Source: Pirellulaceae bacterium
GTDB taxonomy: Bacteria > Planctomycetota > Planctomycetia > Pirellulales > Pirellulaceae
DNA: 54,716 nt
Direction: 5' to 3'
Assembly: GCA_028280445.1 (NCBI GenBank)
Contig: JANQLU010000096.1
Coordinates: 1 to 54,716 of the forward strand
A program made the position numbers and the translations under genes. Below the pieces are notes generated by a model. The model worked only from the letters and a program-made list of their open reading frames with translations. It ran no database searches and was not told the DNA's origin. Numbering within the stretch: position 1 is the stretch's first letter; each line of letters opens with the position of its first letter. Below are positions 35,246 through 44,733 of the stretch, in pieces.

Positions 35246-35346
35246 GCTTTGCAAATACCCTGCCCGATCGGTAGGTTGAAATTCTGTTAACCAATTCACC
35301 TGTTGTTTTCGCGTCTAACCTGAATTCATATTCGGCGAATGGTCTC

Positions 35347-35982
35347 ATGACAGATAACCAGTCCAATTCAAAGAAATCAAATCAGGTTTGGAACGTTCCG
35401 AACCAATTATCGGCAGCGCGATTGCTGTTGTCGTTTGTTGTGTTTGCGTTGATTCCACTGGGAGTTTATTCGCCGACCTATTATTGGGCGGCGTTGGTGG
35501 TTTTTGTGATTGCTGCTGGAACCGATTGGGTGGATGGCTGGTACGCAAGAAAATTTGACCAGGTCACTCAATTGGGACGGATTCTCGATCCGTTTTGTGA
35601 CAAGATCATTATCTGCGGCGCATTTATTTCTATCGCAGTTGCGATGCGGGACCATTTCCCCTGGTATGCGACGATTGCTGGTTGGATGGCGGTTGTTGTC
35701 GTCGGACGTGAATTATTGGTGACTGCATTGCGAAGTTTTATTGAGCAAAGCGGCGGAGATTTTTCCGCCAAGATGGCTGGCAAGCTTAAAATGGTTTTTC
35801 AATGTGTTGCCGTTGGTGCTTGCCTGGTTGCACTGGCGCTGCATGCAGCGGATATTGCCCTGCCGATGTGGGTACTGGTGACAATGATTTCGTCGATCTG
35901 GCTAGCTGTCATCTCGACGATCTATTCCGGAGTCGGTTATATTATGGCTGCGGCCAAGCAAATCACTCTCAGCGGCGAATAA
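35347..35982 (+). CDS. pgsA: CDP-diacylglycerol-glycerol-3-phosphate 3-phosphatidyltransferase
   Basis: A 211-residue membrane enzyme that makes phosphatidylglycerol phosphate, the first committed step to phosphatidylglycerol and cardiolipin. The CDP-alcohol phosphotransferase motif is complete: D63-G-x2-A67-R-x8-G77-x3-D81-x3-D85 (DGWYARKFDQVTQLGRILDP). Six hydrophobic segments follow the N-terminal VWNVPNQLSAARLLLS. It lies 101 bases after rimO and 48 before the CPBP gene. Confidence 0.93.
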   Translation: MTDNQSNSKKSNQVWNVPNQLSAARLLLSFVVFALIPLGVYSPTYYWAALVVFVIAAGTDWVDGWYARKFDQVTQLGRILDPFCDKIIICGAFISIAVAMRDHFPWYATIAGWMAVVVVGRELLVTALRSFIEQSGGDFSAKMAGKLKMVFQCVAVGACLVALALHAADIALPMWVLVTMISSIWLAVISTIYSGVGYIMAAAKQITLSGE

Positions 35983-36030
35983 GTCTGTTGGGATATTTTG
36001 CTGTTAACGCTTTAGTCCAGACCACATTTC

Positions 36031-37032
36031 ATGCTTGACCGCATTTCACTTGTCGAATTCGGATTCTTGCTATCCATCAGCTTGAGCGGTTGGATTTTTC
36101 TCGGCTGGCGTGCGGTTTCTCAGAAACAGCCGCTGCTCCGCCAAACACAATCCAAAGTTTTTCCGATTGGCTTGTTTGACATCTTTTTGTTGATTCTGTT
36201 GTGGGGCGGCGGACAGGCGCTTGGGCAATTGATTTTTGTCTGGATCAATGGAATTCCATTGGCAGAATTTTCGCCAGCAAAACTTTCCGCGAGTCAAATT
36301 AACAATTTGACGCTGACCATTAAATCTTGCGAAGCGGTTGGATTGTTACTTGCGTTTGCGTATTTGATGGCTCGCTATCGAGATCGTTGCGGTCAATTTT
36401 GGACGAACGGGCCTTGGGCGAATGTAAAAATTGGTTTGATTGCAGGATTATTGATTTTGCCTTGGATCCTGTTGATTCATATGGTCATGGCACAATTAAT
36501 CCCCTATCAACACGGAACTTTGCGTTCGATTCAGGAAGATCCCTCGTCGTACGTTGTATTTATTGCTTGGTCATCCGCAGTTATCTATGCTCCGATCGCC
36601 GAAGAGTTTTTTTGCCGCATCGGCATTCAAAGCTGGGTGCGACGGATCCGGTTGCAGTCCTCAAATGAAGAGTTTAGCTCGATCATCGCGGGTGGAATTT
36701 ACAAAAAACAGGATGAACAATCAGACCGCGAGGACGATGTTGAAAACAACGACGACGCCCCGTCGAATTCAAAAAAATTAGCCGAGGAACTTGATCCCGC
36801 CACCGAATCGATTTCGCCGATGTCGGCGGTGGCGATCATTGTCACGGCCGGTTTTTTTGGCTTTTTACATTTGGGCCAAGGACTCGCTTTGGTCCCGTTG
36901 TTTGTGATGGCACTTGCGTTGGGCTACATTTTCGAGAAAACTCGTAGTCTTATTCCCTGCATCATCGTTCATTTTGTTTTGAACGCGCATTCGATGTTGT
37001 GGGCAACACTACGAATTTATTGGGACGCCTGA
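36031..37032 (+). CDS. CPBP family intramembrane metalloprotease
   Basis: A 333-residue polytopic membrane protein. The three catalytic signatures of the CAAX protease/bacteriocin-processing family are present: E191-E192-FFC-R196, FFGFLH280, and H314-FVLN318. Between the first two signatures is an unusual acidic, hydrophilic insert of about 60 residues (KKQDEQSDREDDVENNDD), probably a cytoplasmic loop. The substrate is unknown; relatives process prenylated or signal-peptide-like substrates or confer peptide immunity. The stop is three bases before the oxidoreductase start, so the two are co-translated. Confidence 0.88.
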   Translation: MLDRISLVEFGFLLSISLSGWIFLGWRAVSQKQPLLRQTQSKVFPIGLFDIFLLILLWGGGQALGQLIFVWINGIPLAEFSPAKLSASQINNLTLTIKSCEAVGLLLAFAYLMARYRDRCGQFWTNGPWANVKIGLIAGLLILPWILLIHMVMAQLIPYQHGTLRSIQEDPSSYVVFIAWSSAVIYAPIAEEFFCRIGIQSWVRRIRLQSSNEEFSSIIAGGIYKKQDEQSDREDDVENNDDAPSNSKKLAEELDPATESISPMSAVAIIVTAGFFGFLHLGQGLALVPLFVMALALGYIFEKTRSLIPCIIVHFVLNAHSMLWATLRIYWDA

Positions 37033-37035
37033 TCA

Positions 37036-38103
37036 ATGGCATACGGGTTTGGAATTGTCGGCTGTGGGATGATTGCCGATTTTCACGCAAAAGCAATCGC
37101 TGATACGCCTGGTGCAAAGCTTGTAGCGTGTCAAAGTCGCTCGGAGAAAACGGCAAAGGCGTTTGCCAAACGGCATGGGATATCAAGTTACGTCGATGTG
37201 GCTGAGATGTTGAATGATCCTGCGGTCGACGTCGTTACGATTTGTACTCCGAGTGGTGCTCATGCCGAACCGGCAATTGCTGCGGCCAAAGCTGGAAAGC
37301 ATTTGATTGTTGAAAAACCGCTTGAAGTCACGTTAAAACGTTGCGACAAAATCATCGAAGCTTGTGAGGCCAATGGCGTGACGCTGTCCACCATTTTTCC
37401 GTCACGATTTCACCGCTCGTCGCAGTTGTTGAAAAAGGCGATTGACAAAGGACGATTTGGCACATTGTCGTTGGGTGACGCGTACGTTAAATGGTTTCGC
37501 ACACAAGAATACTATGACAGTGGCCAATGGCGCGGAACTTGGGAATTGGATGGCGGCGGTGCGCTGATGAATCAAGCGATCCACAGCGTTGATTTGTTGA
37601 TTTGGTTGATGGGGCCAGTCGCCGAAATTACCGCAAACACCGCGACGCTGGCTCATGACAGGATCGAAGTCGAAGATGTCGCCACGGCGTCGCTACGATT
37701 TGAAAATGGCGCGTTGGGGGTCATCGAAGCGACAACGGCAGCCTGGCCTGGCGCTTTCAAGAAAATTGAAATACACGGTTCGCATGGTTCGGTCACTATC
37801 GAAGAAGAATCGATTACCAATTGGCAATTCGCAAAAATGTCGGCAGCTGATAAAAAAATGCTGGCGGAAATGGCGGACAGAAATGAAACGGGCGGAGGCG
37901 CCGCCGACCCCGCAGCGATTGGCCACGCTGGTCATACGGCTCAATTCAAAGATGTTTTGAAAGCGATCAAGCGGAACGAGAAACCGTTGATTTGTGGCCA
38001 CGAAGGTCGTCGCAGTGTCGAAGTGATTTTGGCAATTTATCAAGCGGCCAAGACCGGAAAACGAGTTCAATTGCCGTTGAAGCGGGATCCCAAACTCAAG
38101 TAG
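37036..38103 (+). CDS. Gfo/Idh/MocA family oxidoreductase
   Basis: A 355-residue NAD(P)-dependent dehydrogenase. The Rossmann fold starts GFGIVGCGMIADFHAKAIAD, followed by VDVVTICTPSGAHAEPAIAAAKAGKHLIVEKPLEVTL with the conserved EKP, and the catalytic-domain segment GGGALMNQAIHSVDLLIWLMG, where His is the likely base. Substrates in the family are sugars, inositols and amino sugars. Cytoplasmic, with no signal peptide, unlike many planctomycete members. The stop codon TAG (38101-38103) is the start of a family-2 repeat, so the last residue sits at the repeat border. Confidence 0.92.
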   Translation: MAYGFGIVGCGMIADFHAKAIADTPGAKLVACQSRSEKTAKAFAKRHGISSYVDVAEMLNDPAVDVVTICTPSGAHAEPAIAAAKAGKHLIVEKPLEVTLKRCDKIIEACEANGVTLSTIFPSRFHRSSQLLKKAIDKGRFGTLSLGDAYVKWFRTQEYYDSGQWRGTWELDGGGALMNQAIHSVDLLIWLMGPVAEITANTATLAHDRIEVEDVATASLRFENGALGVIEATTAAWPGAFKKIEIHGSHGSVTIEEESITNWQFAKMSAADKKMLAEMADRNETGGGAADPAAIGHAGHTAQFKDVLKAIKRNEKPLICGHEGRRSVEVILAIYQAAKTGKRVQLPLKRDPKLK

Positions 38104-38155
38104 GGCCGGTTCCACCGGCCAATCCAACAAAATGGCCAGTGGGAACCGGCCCTAC
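38100..38155. repeat. Palindromic repeat, family 2, supplying a stop codon
   Basis: GTAGGGCCGGTTCCACCGG (one base shorter than the consensus) pairs with the right arm ending CCGGCCCTAC at 38155. Its TAG ends the oxidoreductase gene. Confidence 0.9.
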
Positions 38156-38242
38156 TTTCTACTTACAAATTGGCGTTTTGGCAGTTTTGAAAAACTGCGA
38201 TAATTGACTGCCACACAATTTTCAACAGCTTTGGATTCACGG

Positions 38243-39184
38243 ATGAATCAATTGACTCAAAAAATAAAATGGTACCTGCAGTATCTTGCCGTTCGAATCT
38301 TATTGTCGATCGTGCAAATGTTGCCGCTGGATCTTTGTGATCGTATTTCTCACGGCTTAGCCCACCTGTTTACCTACCGGTTGCCGGTTCGCAAAAAGAC
38401 CATTTCTGAAAACCTGTCAGCCGTATTTCCCGAGTGGGATGAAGACAAAAAAAATCAGGTGACGTTTGACATGTGGCGTTATTTGGTCATGAAAGTGTTC
38501 GAGATTGCGCACGCTCCGCGAAAAATTCATCAAACCAACTGGCGCAAGTATGTCAAAATTCCGGAGCCTGGAACGATCACTGGTCCATTGATCGATGTCC
38601 GACCGACATTATTGGTTTCGGGTCATTTTGGAAATTTTGAGTTGGGTGGATACATCACGGGCTTGCTCGGTTTTTCGACGCACACGATGGTTCGAAAACT
38701 TGACAATCCGTATCTGGATCGTTGGGTCAATGATTTCCGCAGTCGCAATGGGCAATTCATGTTGGACAAAGACGGCAGTGCCAACAAAGTTGCCGAATTG
38801 ATGGAAGCCGGTGGAACGATTACCGTACTTGGCGACCAGCACGCCGGTCGCAAAGGATGCTGGATTGATTTTTTGGGACGTCCGGCATCGTGCCACAAAG
38901 CGGTGGCGTTGTTTACTTTGACCGGCGGAACACCAATGGTTTTGTGTATCTGCCGTCGGCTGGGGCGCCCGCTCGAATTTGAAATCACATCGCCGGGAAC
39001 GGCCGATCCAGAACGACTATTGCCTGAGCAAGCGGACGTCAAATCGTTGACCCAGTGGTATAACGATCACTTGGCGGCATTCGCACTCGAATATCCCGAG
39101 CAGTATTGGTGGGTTCACCGTCGTTGGAAGGACAGTCCTCCGCGCAAGGCCGACAAAAAACGTTCGCCGGCAAAGGCCGCTTGA
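38243..39184 (+). CDS. LpxL/HtrB-type lipid A acyltransferase-like protein
   Basis: A 313-residue membrane-associated acyltransferase. An N-terminal membrane helix (YLQYLAVRILLSIVQMLPLDL) is followed by the catalytic H-x4-E/D motif in SGHFGNFELGGYITG, then VRKLDNPYLDRWVNDFRSRNG and GDQHAGRKGCWIDFLGRPASCHKAVALF, a block typical of the family. It would transfer a secondary acyl chain to lipid A or a related lipid. The ATG at 38243 is preferred over an upstream in-frame TTG. A lysine-rich tail ends the protein. Confidence 0.9.
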   Translation: MNQLTQKIKWYLQYLAVRILLSIVQMLPLDLCDRISHGLAHLFTYRLPVRKKTISENLSAVFPEWDEDKKNQVTFDMWRYLVMKVFEIAHAPRKIHQTNWRKYVKIPEPGTITGPLIDVRPTLLVSGHFGNFELGGYITGLLGFSTHTMVRKLDNPYLDRWVNDFRSRNGQFMLDKDGSANKVAELMEAGGTITVLGDQHAGRKGCWIDFLGRPASCHKAVALFTLTGGTPMVLCICRRLGRPLEFEITSPGTADPERLLPEQADVKSLTQWYNDHLAAFALEYPEQYWWVHRRWKDSPPRKADKKRSPAKAA

Positions 39185-39263
39185 CGACGCCCCGTTTCCA
39201 AAACGAATTGGTGGCTGATACGATAATGGGCGACGCTGATGATCTAGCAAGTGAATATTGATT

Positions 39264-40220
39264 GTGCCTACCGTTCGAACATTTCTAAATACTGACATCT
39301 ACAATATCGTGCATTTGTGGCGCGTTTGCTCGAAAGGGCAAAGAATCTTTGACGCCATGAATCCGACCATCCTCGAAGATGTTTTGTTTGCAAAACCGTA
39401 TTTCGATGCAAGTCATTTTTTTGTTGCGTTTGACGACAACGAAATGGTTGGGATGGCGGTCGTCGGTTTTGCACCCGACGCCGATCAAAACGATCTCGAT
39501 TTGAGCAAGCCGGTGGTTTCTCGATTGATGGTCGACCCCGATCACGAATTGGAACCTATCGCGCTTGCGCTATTGGAACCGTGTTTGGAATTGGCAAAAT
39601 CTCTGAATTCCAAAGATATCTGTTACGGTTCTCGTTTTCCCGACTCGCCGTTTTTCGATGGTGCCTATGGCGGTTCGCTGGTGCCCGGTGTGTTGGAATT
39701 GGAACCAAGCTTGCGAAAATTTCTGGACTCGCAGGGATTTGTCCAAGGGGAGCAAATCGAGGCGTATCAAATGCCGTTGAGCGAGTTTCGGTCGGTAGTC
39801 GATCGCAAGCAAATCACGGCGAAACGACAGTTTAAATTGTTGACTCAATCGGACCCCAAACCAGCGTCGTGGTATGCCGCATGCAATTTTGGCAAACAAA
39901 ACTGTGTCGATTTTTTGTTAATGGACCGCAAGACCAACGAATGTTGTGGCAACTTGTGCTATTGGGAAATCCAGCCGTTGAGTTCGATGTGGGGCCGCCG
40001 TACTGCCGGGCTTTATTTTTTGTCGATTGACGAGAAACTGCGACGCAGTGGATTAGCGACCATGCTCGTTGGCGAATCGTTTAAACAATTGTTGGAACTT
40101 GGGTTTGCTTGTGTCGAGGTTCAAGTCCCCCGCAGCGACGTCGGACTTTGCGGTTTATTTGAAAAACTTGGATTTGAAAACATCGGTCGCGGTTTTCAAA
40201 TGAAAAAGCAGTTGGCTTAA
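39264..40220 (+). CDS. GNAT family acetyltransferase, two-domain
   Basis: About 318 residues with two tandem GNAT folds. The first is poorly conserved (HFFVAFDDNEMVGMAVVGF). The second has the acetyl-CoA loop in LYFLSIDEKLRRSGLATMLVGESFKQLLELGFACVEVQV and ends LFEKLGFENIGRGFQM. The layout recalls MshD-like double-GNAT proteins; the substrate is unknown. No ATG is available at the start; GTG 39264 or TTG 39258 are the candidates. Confidence 0.8.
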   Translation: MPTVRTFLNTDIYNIVHLWRVCSKGQRIFDAMNPTILEDVLFAKPYFDASHFFVAFDDNEMVGMAVVGFAPDADQNDLDLSKPVVSRLMVDPDHELEPIALALLEPCLELAKSLNSKDICYGSRFPDSPFFDGAYGGSLVPGVLELEPSLRKFLDSQGFVQGEQIEAYQMPLSEFRSVVDRKQITAKRQFKLLTQSDPKPASWYAACNFGKQNCVDFLLMDRKTNECCGNLCYWEIQPLSSMWGRRTAGLYFLSIDEKLRRSGLATMLVGESFKQLLELGFACVEVQVPRSDVGLCGLFEKLGFENIGRGFQMKKQLA

Positions 40221-40282
40221 GGAAATCTACGGGTTGCGAAAAATTCAGGTAATTGGCAATTGAGTGTTGGCGAGAAAATCGA

Positions 40283-40443
40283 AACCCGAAGCGTGAGCGA
40301 GGGACCGGAGCAGCGCTGATTTGCGGTGAAACGTGGTCCCTCACTTACGTTTCGGGTTATGATTTTTGTTTAATGCAAAATCCTAGTGAGCGAGGGACCA
40401 GAATCTGTATCAAAACACGGTCCATCGCTCACGTTTCGGGTTT
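40283..40443. repeat. Two tandem copies of palindromic repeat family 3
   Basis: Copy one, 40283-40358, begins AACCCGAAGCGTGAGCGAGG and ends in the complement CGTTTCGGGTT. Copy two, 40385-40443, lacks the AACCCG end on its left side and finishes CGCTCACGTTTCGGGTTT. They fill most of the 340 bases between the GNAT and ABC transporter genes; the rest up to 40560 is AT-rich and probably holds the promoter of the Gld-like operon. Confidence 0.88.
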
Positions 40444-40560
40444 CGATTGGAACTGTAGCACAATAATCGCACACCACCAGATTGCCCCTTTTGTTGCAGA
40501 TTTCGAGAGTTAATAATAAGACGAACATTCGAGTATTTTTTTAGCTAGTTTTGATTGACG

Positions 40561-41343
40561 ATGACCCAAGCATCAAAATCTCCGCCGTCAGGTTCGCCGA
40601 AATCCAAAAAGACACAACAAAATAATTCGGCGATGATTAAAGCCGACGGTCTCACCAAATTGTATGGTGATTTCGCTGCCGTAGCAGACGTTTCTTTCGA
40701 AGTGCCGGCGCAGCAGGTCTGTGCATTCCTGGGACCGAATGGTGCCGGCAAATCGACGACGATGAAACTGCTGACTGGTTATTTGGCACCCACGCGCGGC
40801 CGAATCACAATTGATCGATTTGATTTGGAGACCGATCGAATTGCTGCCAGTAGCGCCATCGGCTATCTGCCGGAAAACGGGCCGCTGTACACTGAAATGA
40901 CTCCCAAAAGCGCTTTGAACTATTTAGCTCAGGTTCGCCGCATCCGAGGTGGTCACAAAACGGAGCGGATGGATTTTGTTTGTGAAAAATGTGATTTAAA
41001 AGAGGTATGGCACAAGCCGATAGGAAAGCTTTCCCGCGGATTTCGTCAGCGGGTGGGAATGGCCCAGGCGTTGTTGCATGACCCACAGATTTTGATTTTA
41101 GATGAACCGACCAGCGGTCTGGATCCAAATCAACTGGTAGGAGTTCGACAATTGATCCGCGATTTGGGCGAGTCGAAAACTGTTCTGCTTTCGACTCATA
41201 TTTTGCGTGAAGTCGAATTGGTTTGCGGGCGAGTGATCGTGATCAACGAAGGCCGATTGGTATATGACGGTTCGATCGAGGAATTCAATTCGTCTCAAGG
41301 ATCCGAGCGGCAATTTCACGAATTGACAGGTTTTGATAATTGA
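40561..41343 (+). CDS. ABC transporter ATP-binding protein, GldA-like
   Basis: A 260-residue ATPase. After a short Lys/Ser/Pro-rich N-terminus the nucleotide-binding domain shows Walker A GPNGAGKST, Q-loop region LPENGPLYTEMT, signature LSRGFRQRV, Walker B ILILDEPTSGLDP and H-loop LLSTHIL. The closest setting is the GldA protein of Gld-type ABC-2 exporters. The ATG at 40561 is chosen over TTG 40555. It opens a three-gene operon with the permease 57 bases downstream. Confidence 0.93.
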   Translation: MTQASKSPPSGSPKSKKTQQNNSAMIKADGLTKLYGDFAAVADVSFEVPAQQVCAFLGPNGAGKSTTMKLLTGYLAPTRGRITIDRFDLETDRIAASSAIGYLPENGPLYTEMTPKSALNYLAQVRRIRGGHKTERMDFVCEKCDLKEVWHKPIGKLSRGFRQRVGMAQALLHDPQILILDEPTSGLDPNQLVGVRQLIRDLGESKTVLLSTHILREVELVCGRVIVINEGRLVYDGSIEEFNSSQGSERQFHELTGFDN

Positions 41344-41400
41344 TGTTTTGACGTTTTTCGTTTTGAAATTCATCACAAACATTCGCAGGAGATTCAATAC

Positions 41401-44400
41401 ATGAGCATGTTTCTGGAAACCATTTCCGGCATTGCATTTTTTATCTTGCTGGCGTGTCTGATTGGGCTGGTATTTTTTATGGCCCGGTTCCACGTGGTTT
41501 GGGCGATCGCTTGGCGCAATGTGAAAAGCTTTTTCACCAGCGAACTTGGATACGTGTTTATTGTTTCGTTTGTTGCGTGTTGCGCGTTGTTAACATTTCG
41601 GCGTCAGTTTTTCGCAGAGAATCAAGCCAACCTCGATCAGCTGACCACGTTTTTTCCATTGGTGCTGTTGTTTTTTGTTCCTTCGATCACGATGAACATA
41701 TGGGCCGGTGAAAAAAATCAAGGCACTGATGCCATATTGTTTACTTTGCCGGCAACGGATTTGGAAATTTTGTTGGGTAAGTATGTTGCCGTCGCCTGTA
41801 CTTATTCGATTGCCTTGTTGTTTTCGATGACGCAATTGATTGCTTTGGCATGCATTTCGACGCCCGATTGGGGTGTGATCTTTGCCACGTACCTGGGGTA
41901 TTGGATGGCGGGACTATCGTTGTTGGCGATCGGCATGTTTGCATCCAGTTTGACGCGCAGCGCAACGGTCGCTTTCGTTTTGGGCGCCATTTTTTGTGCC
42001 GTTCCTGTGCTCGCGTTTCAATTTTTGAGCAGTTCCGTTTGGGTGCAACAATTGTCGACTGCGTCGCAACTGAGAGATTTTGCCAATGGGCTGATTCCGC
42101 TGAACGGCATTTTTTACTTTGTCGCAACGATGGTGTTTATGCTGTATCTGAACTATGTCGTGATTACTCAGCGGCATTGGAGCGCTGGCCAACAATTTGC
42201 GATGGGCGGGCATTTTGCGGTACGGATCGTTTCGTTACTGGCGGTTTTGCTGGCCATGTTTTTTGGCTATCAGCGGCTCAGTTCACATCTCAAAACACAA
42301 TACGATCTGACCGGTCAACGACTTTATTCATTGAGTTCGACAACACGAGATACCGTTGACACGGCCGTGGAATCCGAACGTTCGGTAACGATTCAAGCGT
42401 TTGTCAGTCGTGATATGCCGCGGCAATACGTCGATGCTAAACGCCATTTTATCAATCTGTTGCGACAATACAGTCGCATGAGTAATTCGATTCATGTTGA
42501 GATCATTGAAATCGAATCGGAAAGTGACGAAGCGCGTGATGCCAAAACACTTGGAATCGAGCCCCGCAATGTCACAACCAAAGATGGCGGTGTGACCGTC
42601 GAACAGGCGATTTATCTCGGTGCCTATATTTCCGGTCCAACTGGAGACGTGCTGCTGCCGTTTATCCACTCGGACGCATTTGAATATGAATTGACGCGTG
42701 CCATGGCCGTGGTTACCGATCAGCAGGAAAAACCCGTGGTCGGTATCCTGCGCACAGACACTCATTTTGGTGGCTGGAAATTAAAACGACCGGGTGAAGA
42801 CCAGGCGATGGTGTTGCGATCAGATTTTGCGACGGTCAATGACGAGATTGCAAAAAACTATAACGTCGTTACGGTGACGGTTGCCGATCTGTCGGAAATG
42901 GTTGTCCGTCAATCACCAGGCTACAAAGCGCCCAAACGCGACGAGGCACTGTCTGACGTCGAGCAATTTCGCGAGAACCTGCTCAACAAAGGCCCGGATG
43001 TTTTGATTGTGGCGGGGCCGTCGAGTTTGTCTCAGTTGGGACTTAGCCAGTTGGTGGCATATCTCGAAATGGGAAAACCGGTACTGATTTTGGATGATCC
43101 GTTGCCATTTTATCCTTGGCTGTACGAGTATCACTACCTGCCAATTTTGGGAATCGTCGGCGCACCTCGGCAGTCGCGGATCGCGCATGATCCACGTTCT
43201 CAAACACCTCCCCCCGACCTCAGAATTTTGTCAGCCGATTTTGATTTAGCAAATCAATTCAAACCGATTCCTCCCAAAGCGCGAAATGGTACTGCCGCTG
43301 ATTTGCTGTTGGCACTCGGAATTCAATGGGACAATGGTGCCACGGTTTGGAATACCGATGATTCGGCGTTGGACTTTGAACCGATTTGGCCGCAACAGAA
43401 TCAAGAGGAGGAATGGCCAGCCGCTTATGGTCCCAAAGACAAGCTTATTGTTGACGCAAAACGCTCGGGTGATTTTGACGGTTTCGCGGTGGATTCGCCG
43501 ATTACATCAGGATTGTCCGAAGTCGTTTTCTTTTATCCCGGCACCATTGAAAAAGCTAAAGATGCGAAAACCAAATTCACCCCGCTGATTTCGCTGAGTG
43601 AGGAAAGCGGGCGATACGAATGGGACCAATTGACCGAACAAATTATTCGCGAACAACCGGTGATGGTTGGTAATCGTCCGGCATTTGATGCCAACGGCAA
43701 CATTCGAACAGCCAAACAGCCTGCGAAATCACCATTCACGGGGTTGCCGATCCGCCGCGTGCGTCAGGAACTGCGAAATGTTTCGGAGAAAACGACTGGC
43801 CGGGCGATAGCCCAAGTCAGCGTTGAAAACAGCGCCAACACGAAATTTATGATCGCGCAAAGTTCCGAAGTCAAAGCGGGGCAAAAAATGCGGCTGGTCC
43901 GCGGCGACAAAGAGCCGTTGGAATACACGATTTCGAAAATCAACAATTCCAAGAAATCCTATTCGCCTGGCGATACCATCGAATTGGAATTTGCCAAGGA
44001 AGTAGAATTTAAAACTGGCGACGTTTTGGAGTTTTTCGAATTGGAATCAAATATCGTTGGACAGCGTCAACATATTGCTGCCCGAATCACGGGCAAAAAT
44101 GCCAGAAAAAAACAGATTAATGCGATATTCATTGCGGATTGCGATTTTATTTCGGAGTTGTTCTTGATTCAGGAATCACAATTCGTTCGCCGCCCCGACA
44201 ATATTCTGTTTTTTGAAAATTGTCTGGATCAGTTGGCTAAAAAAGATGATTTTGTCGAACTTCGCTCTCGTCGCCCGCGACCGCGAACGTTAACGGTTGT
44301 GGAACGTCAAAAATCGGTTTACCGCAAAAAACGATACGATGCCCAAAAATTGGCCGAGTTGGATATCGAACGGAGACTGCGAAATGCCAAGCAGCGTTTC

Positions 44401-44712
44401 GGTCAGTCTAGCGAATCAACAGATGAACGAACGGATCTCAGCGAAACTCAAAAAGACCAGCTCAAATTTACGTCGCTGAAAACCGAAAGCCGGATTTTTG
44501 AACTTGATCAAAAACGACTCAAAAAAGAGCTGAATGAAAAAGTCGAAGAACTCAAATCAAAAGAACAGGCGCAGGTCAAATCCATGGAAGAACGAATTCG
44601 TTGGCTATCCGTGATTTTGACACCGCTGCCAGCCATTGTCCTGGGCATCGTGGTTTTGGTAATTCGACGCCAAAATGAGCGTAAATCTGTGAGTCCAAAT
44701 CGCCGCGCATAA
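41401..44712 (+). CDS. GldF-GldG fusion: ABC-2 permease joined to a GldG-like auxiliary domain
   Basis: An 1103-residue membrane protein. About 1-300 is an ABC-2 permease with seven or eight hydrophobic helices (FMARFHVVWAIAWRNVKSFF, GEKNQGTDAILFTLPAT). About 310-860 is a GldG-like periplasmic domain, opening LTGQRLYSLSSTTRDTV and including DVLIVAGPSSLSQLGLSQLV and KPVLILDDPLPFYP. The last 150 residues form a charged coiled coil (KLAELDIERRLRNAKQRFG, KKELNEKVEELKSKEQAQVK) and one final helix LTPLPAIVLGIVVLVIRR. In gliding Bacteroidota GldF and GldG are separate proteins; many bacteria without gliding carry similar sets of unknown cargo. It works with the preceding ATPase and the following DUF4340 protein. 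Confidence 0.9.
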   Translation: MSMFLETISGIAFFILLACLIGLVFFMARFHVVWAIAWRNVKSFFTSELGYVFIVSFVACCALLTFRRQFFAENQANLDQLTTFFPLVLLFFVPSITMNIWAGEKNQGTDAILFTLPATDLEILLGKYVAVACTYSIALLFSMTQLIALACISTPDWGVIFATYLGYWMAGLSLLAIGMFASSLTRSATVAFVLGAIFCAVPVLAFQFLSSSVWVQQLSTASQLRDFANGLIPLNGIFYFVATMVFMLYLNYVVITQRHWSAGQQFAMGGHFAVRIVSLLAVLLAMFFGYQRLSSHLKTQYDLTGQRLYSLSSTTRDTVDTAVESERSVTIQAFVSRDMPRQYVDAKRHFINLLRQYSRMSNSIHVEIIEIESESDEARDAKTLGIEPRNVTTKDGGVTVEQAIYLGAYISGPTGDVLLPFIHSDAFEYELTRAMAVVTDQQEKPVVGILRTDTHFGGWKLKRPGEDQAMVLRSDFATVNDEIAKNYNVVTVTVADLSEMVVRQSPGYKAPKRDEALSDVEQFRENLLNKGPDVLIVAGPSSLSQLGLSQLVAYLEMGKPVLILDDPLPFYPWLYEYHYLPILGIVGAPRQSRIAHDPRSQTPPPDLRILSADFDLANQFKPIPPKARNGTAADLLLALGIQWDNGATVWNTDDSALDFEPIWPQQNQEEEWPAAYGPKDKLIVDAKRSGDFDGFAVDSPITSGLSEVVFFYPGTIEKAKDAKTKFTPLISLSEESGRYEWDQLTEQIIREQPVMVGNRPAFDANGNIRTAKQPAKSPFTGLPIRRVRQELRNVSEKTTGRAIAQVSVENSANTKFMIAQSSEVKAGQKMRLVRGDKEPLEYTISKINNSKKSYSPGDTIELEFAKEVEFKTGDVLEFFELESNIVGQRQHIAARITGKNARKKQINAIFIADCDFISELFLIQESQFVRRPDNILFFENCLDQLAKKDDFVELRSRRPRPRTLTVVERQKSVYRKKRYDAQKLAELDIERRLRNAKQRFGQSSESTDERTDLSETQKDQLKFTSLKTESRIFELDQKRLKKELNEKVEELKSKEQAQVKSMEERIRWLSVILTPLPAIVLGIVVLVIRRQNERKSVSPNRRA

Positions 44713-44733
44713 CATAACATCAACAACATTACG

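Noticed and set aside
40283..40443. Possible CRISPR-like array
   Set aside because: Only two copies, each itself a palindrome with unequal spacing, and the same element occurs singly elsewhere; no cas gene is present.
40253..40513. 86-residue frame containing NPKRERG
   Set aside because: It is a translation of two family-3 repeats. Such peptides are often called as genes in planctomycetes but are only repeat DNA.
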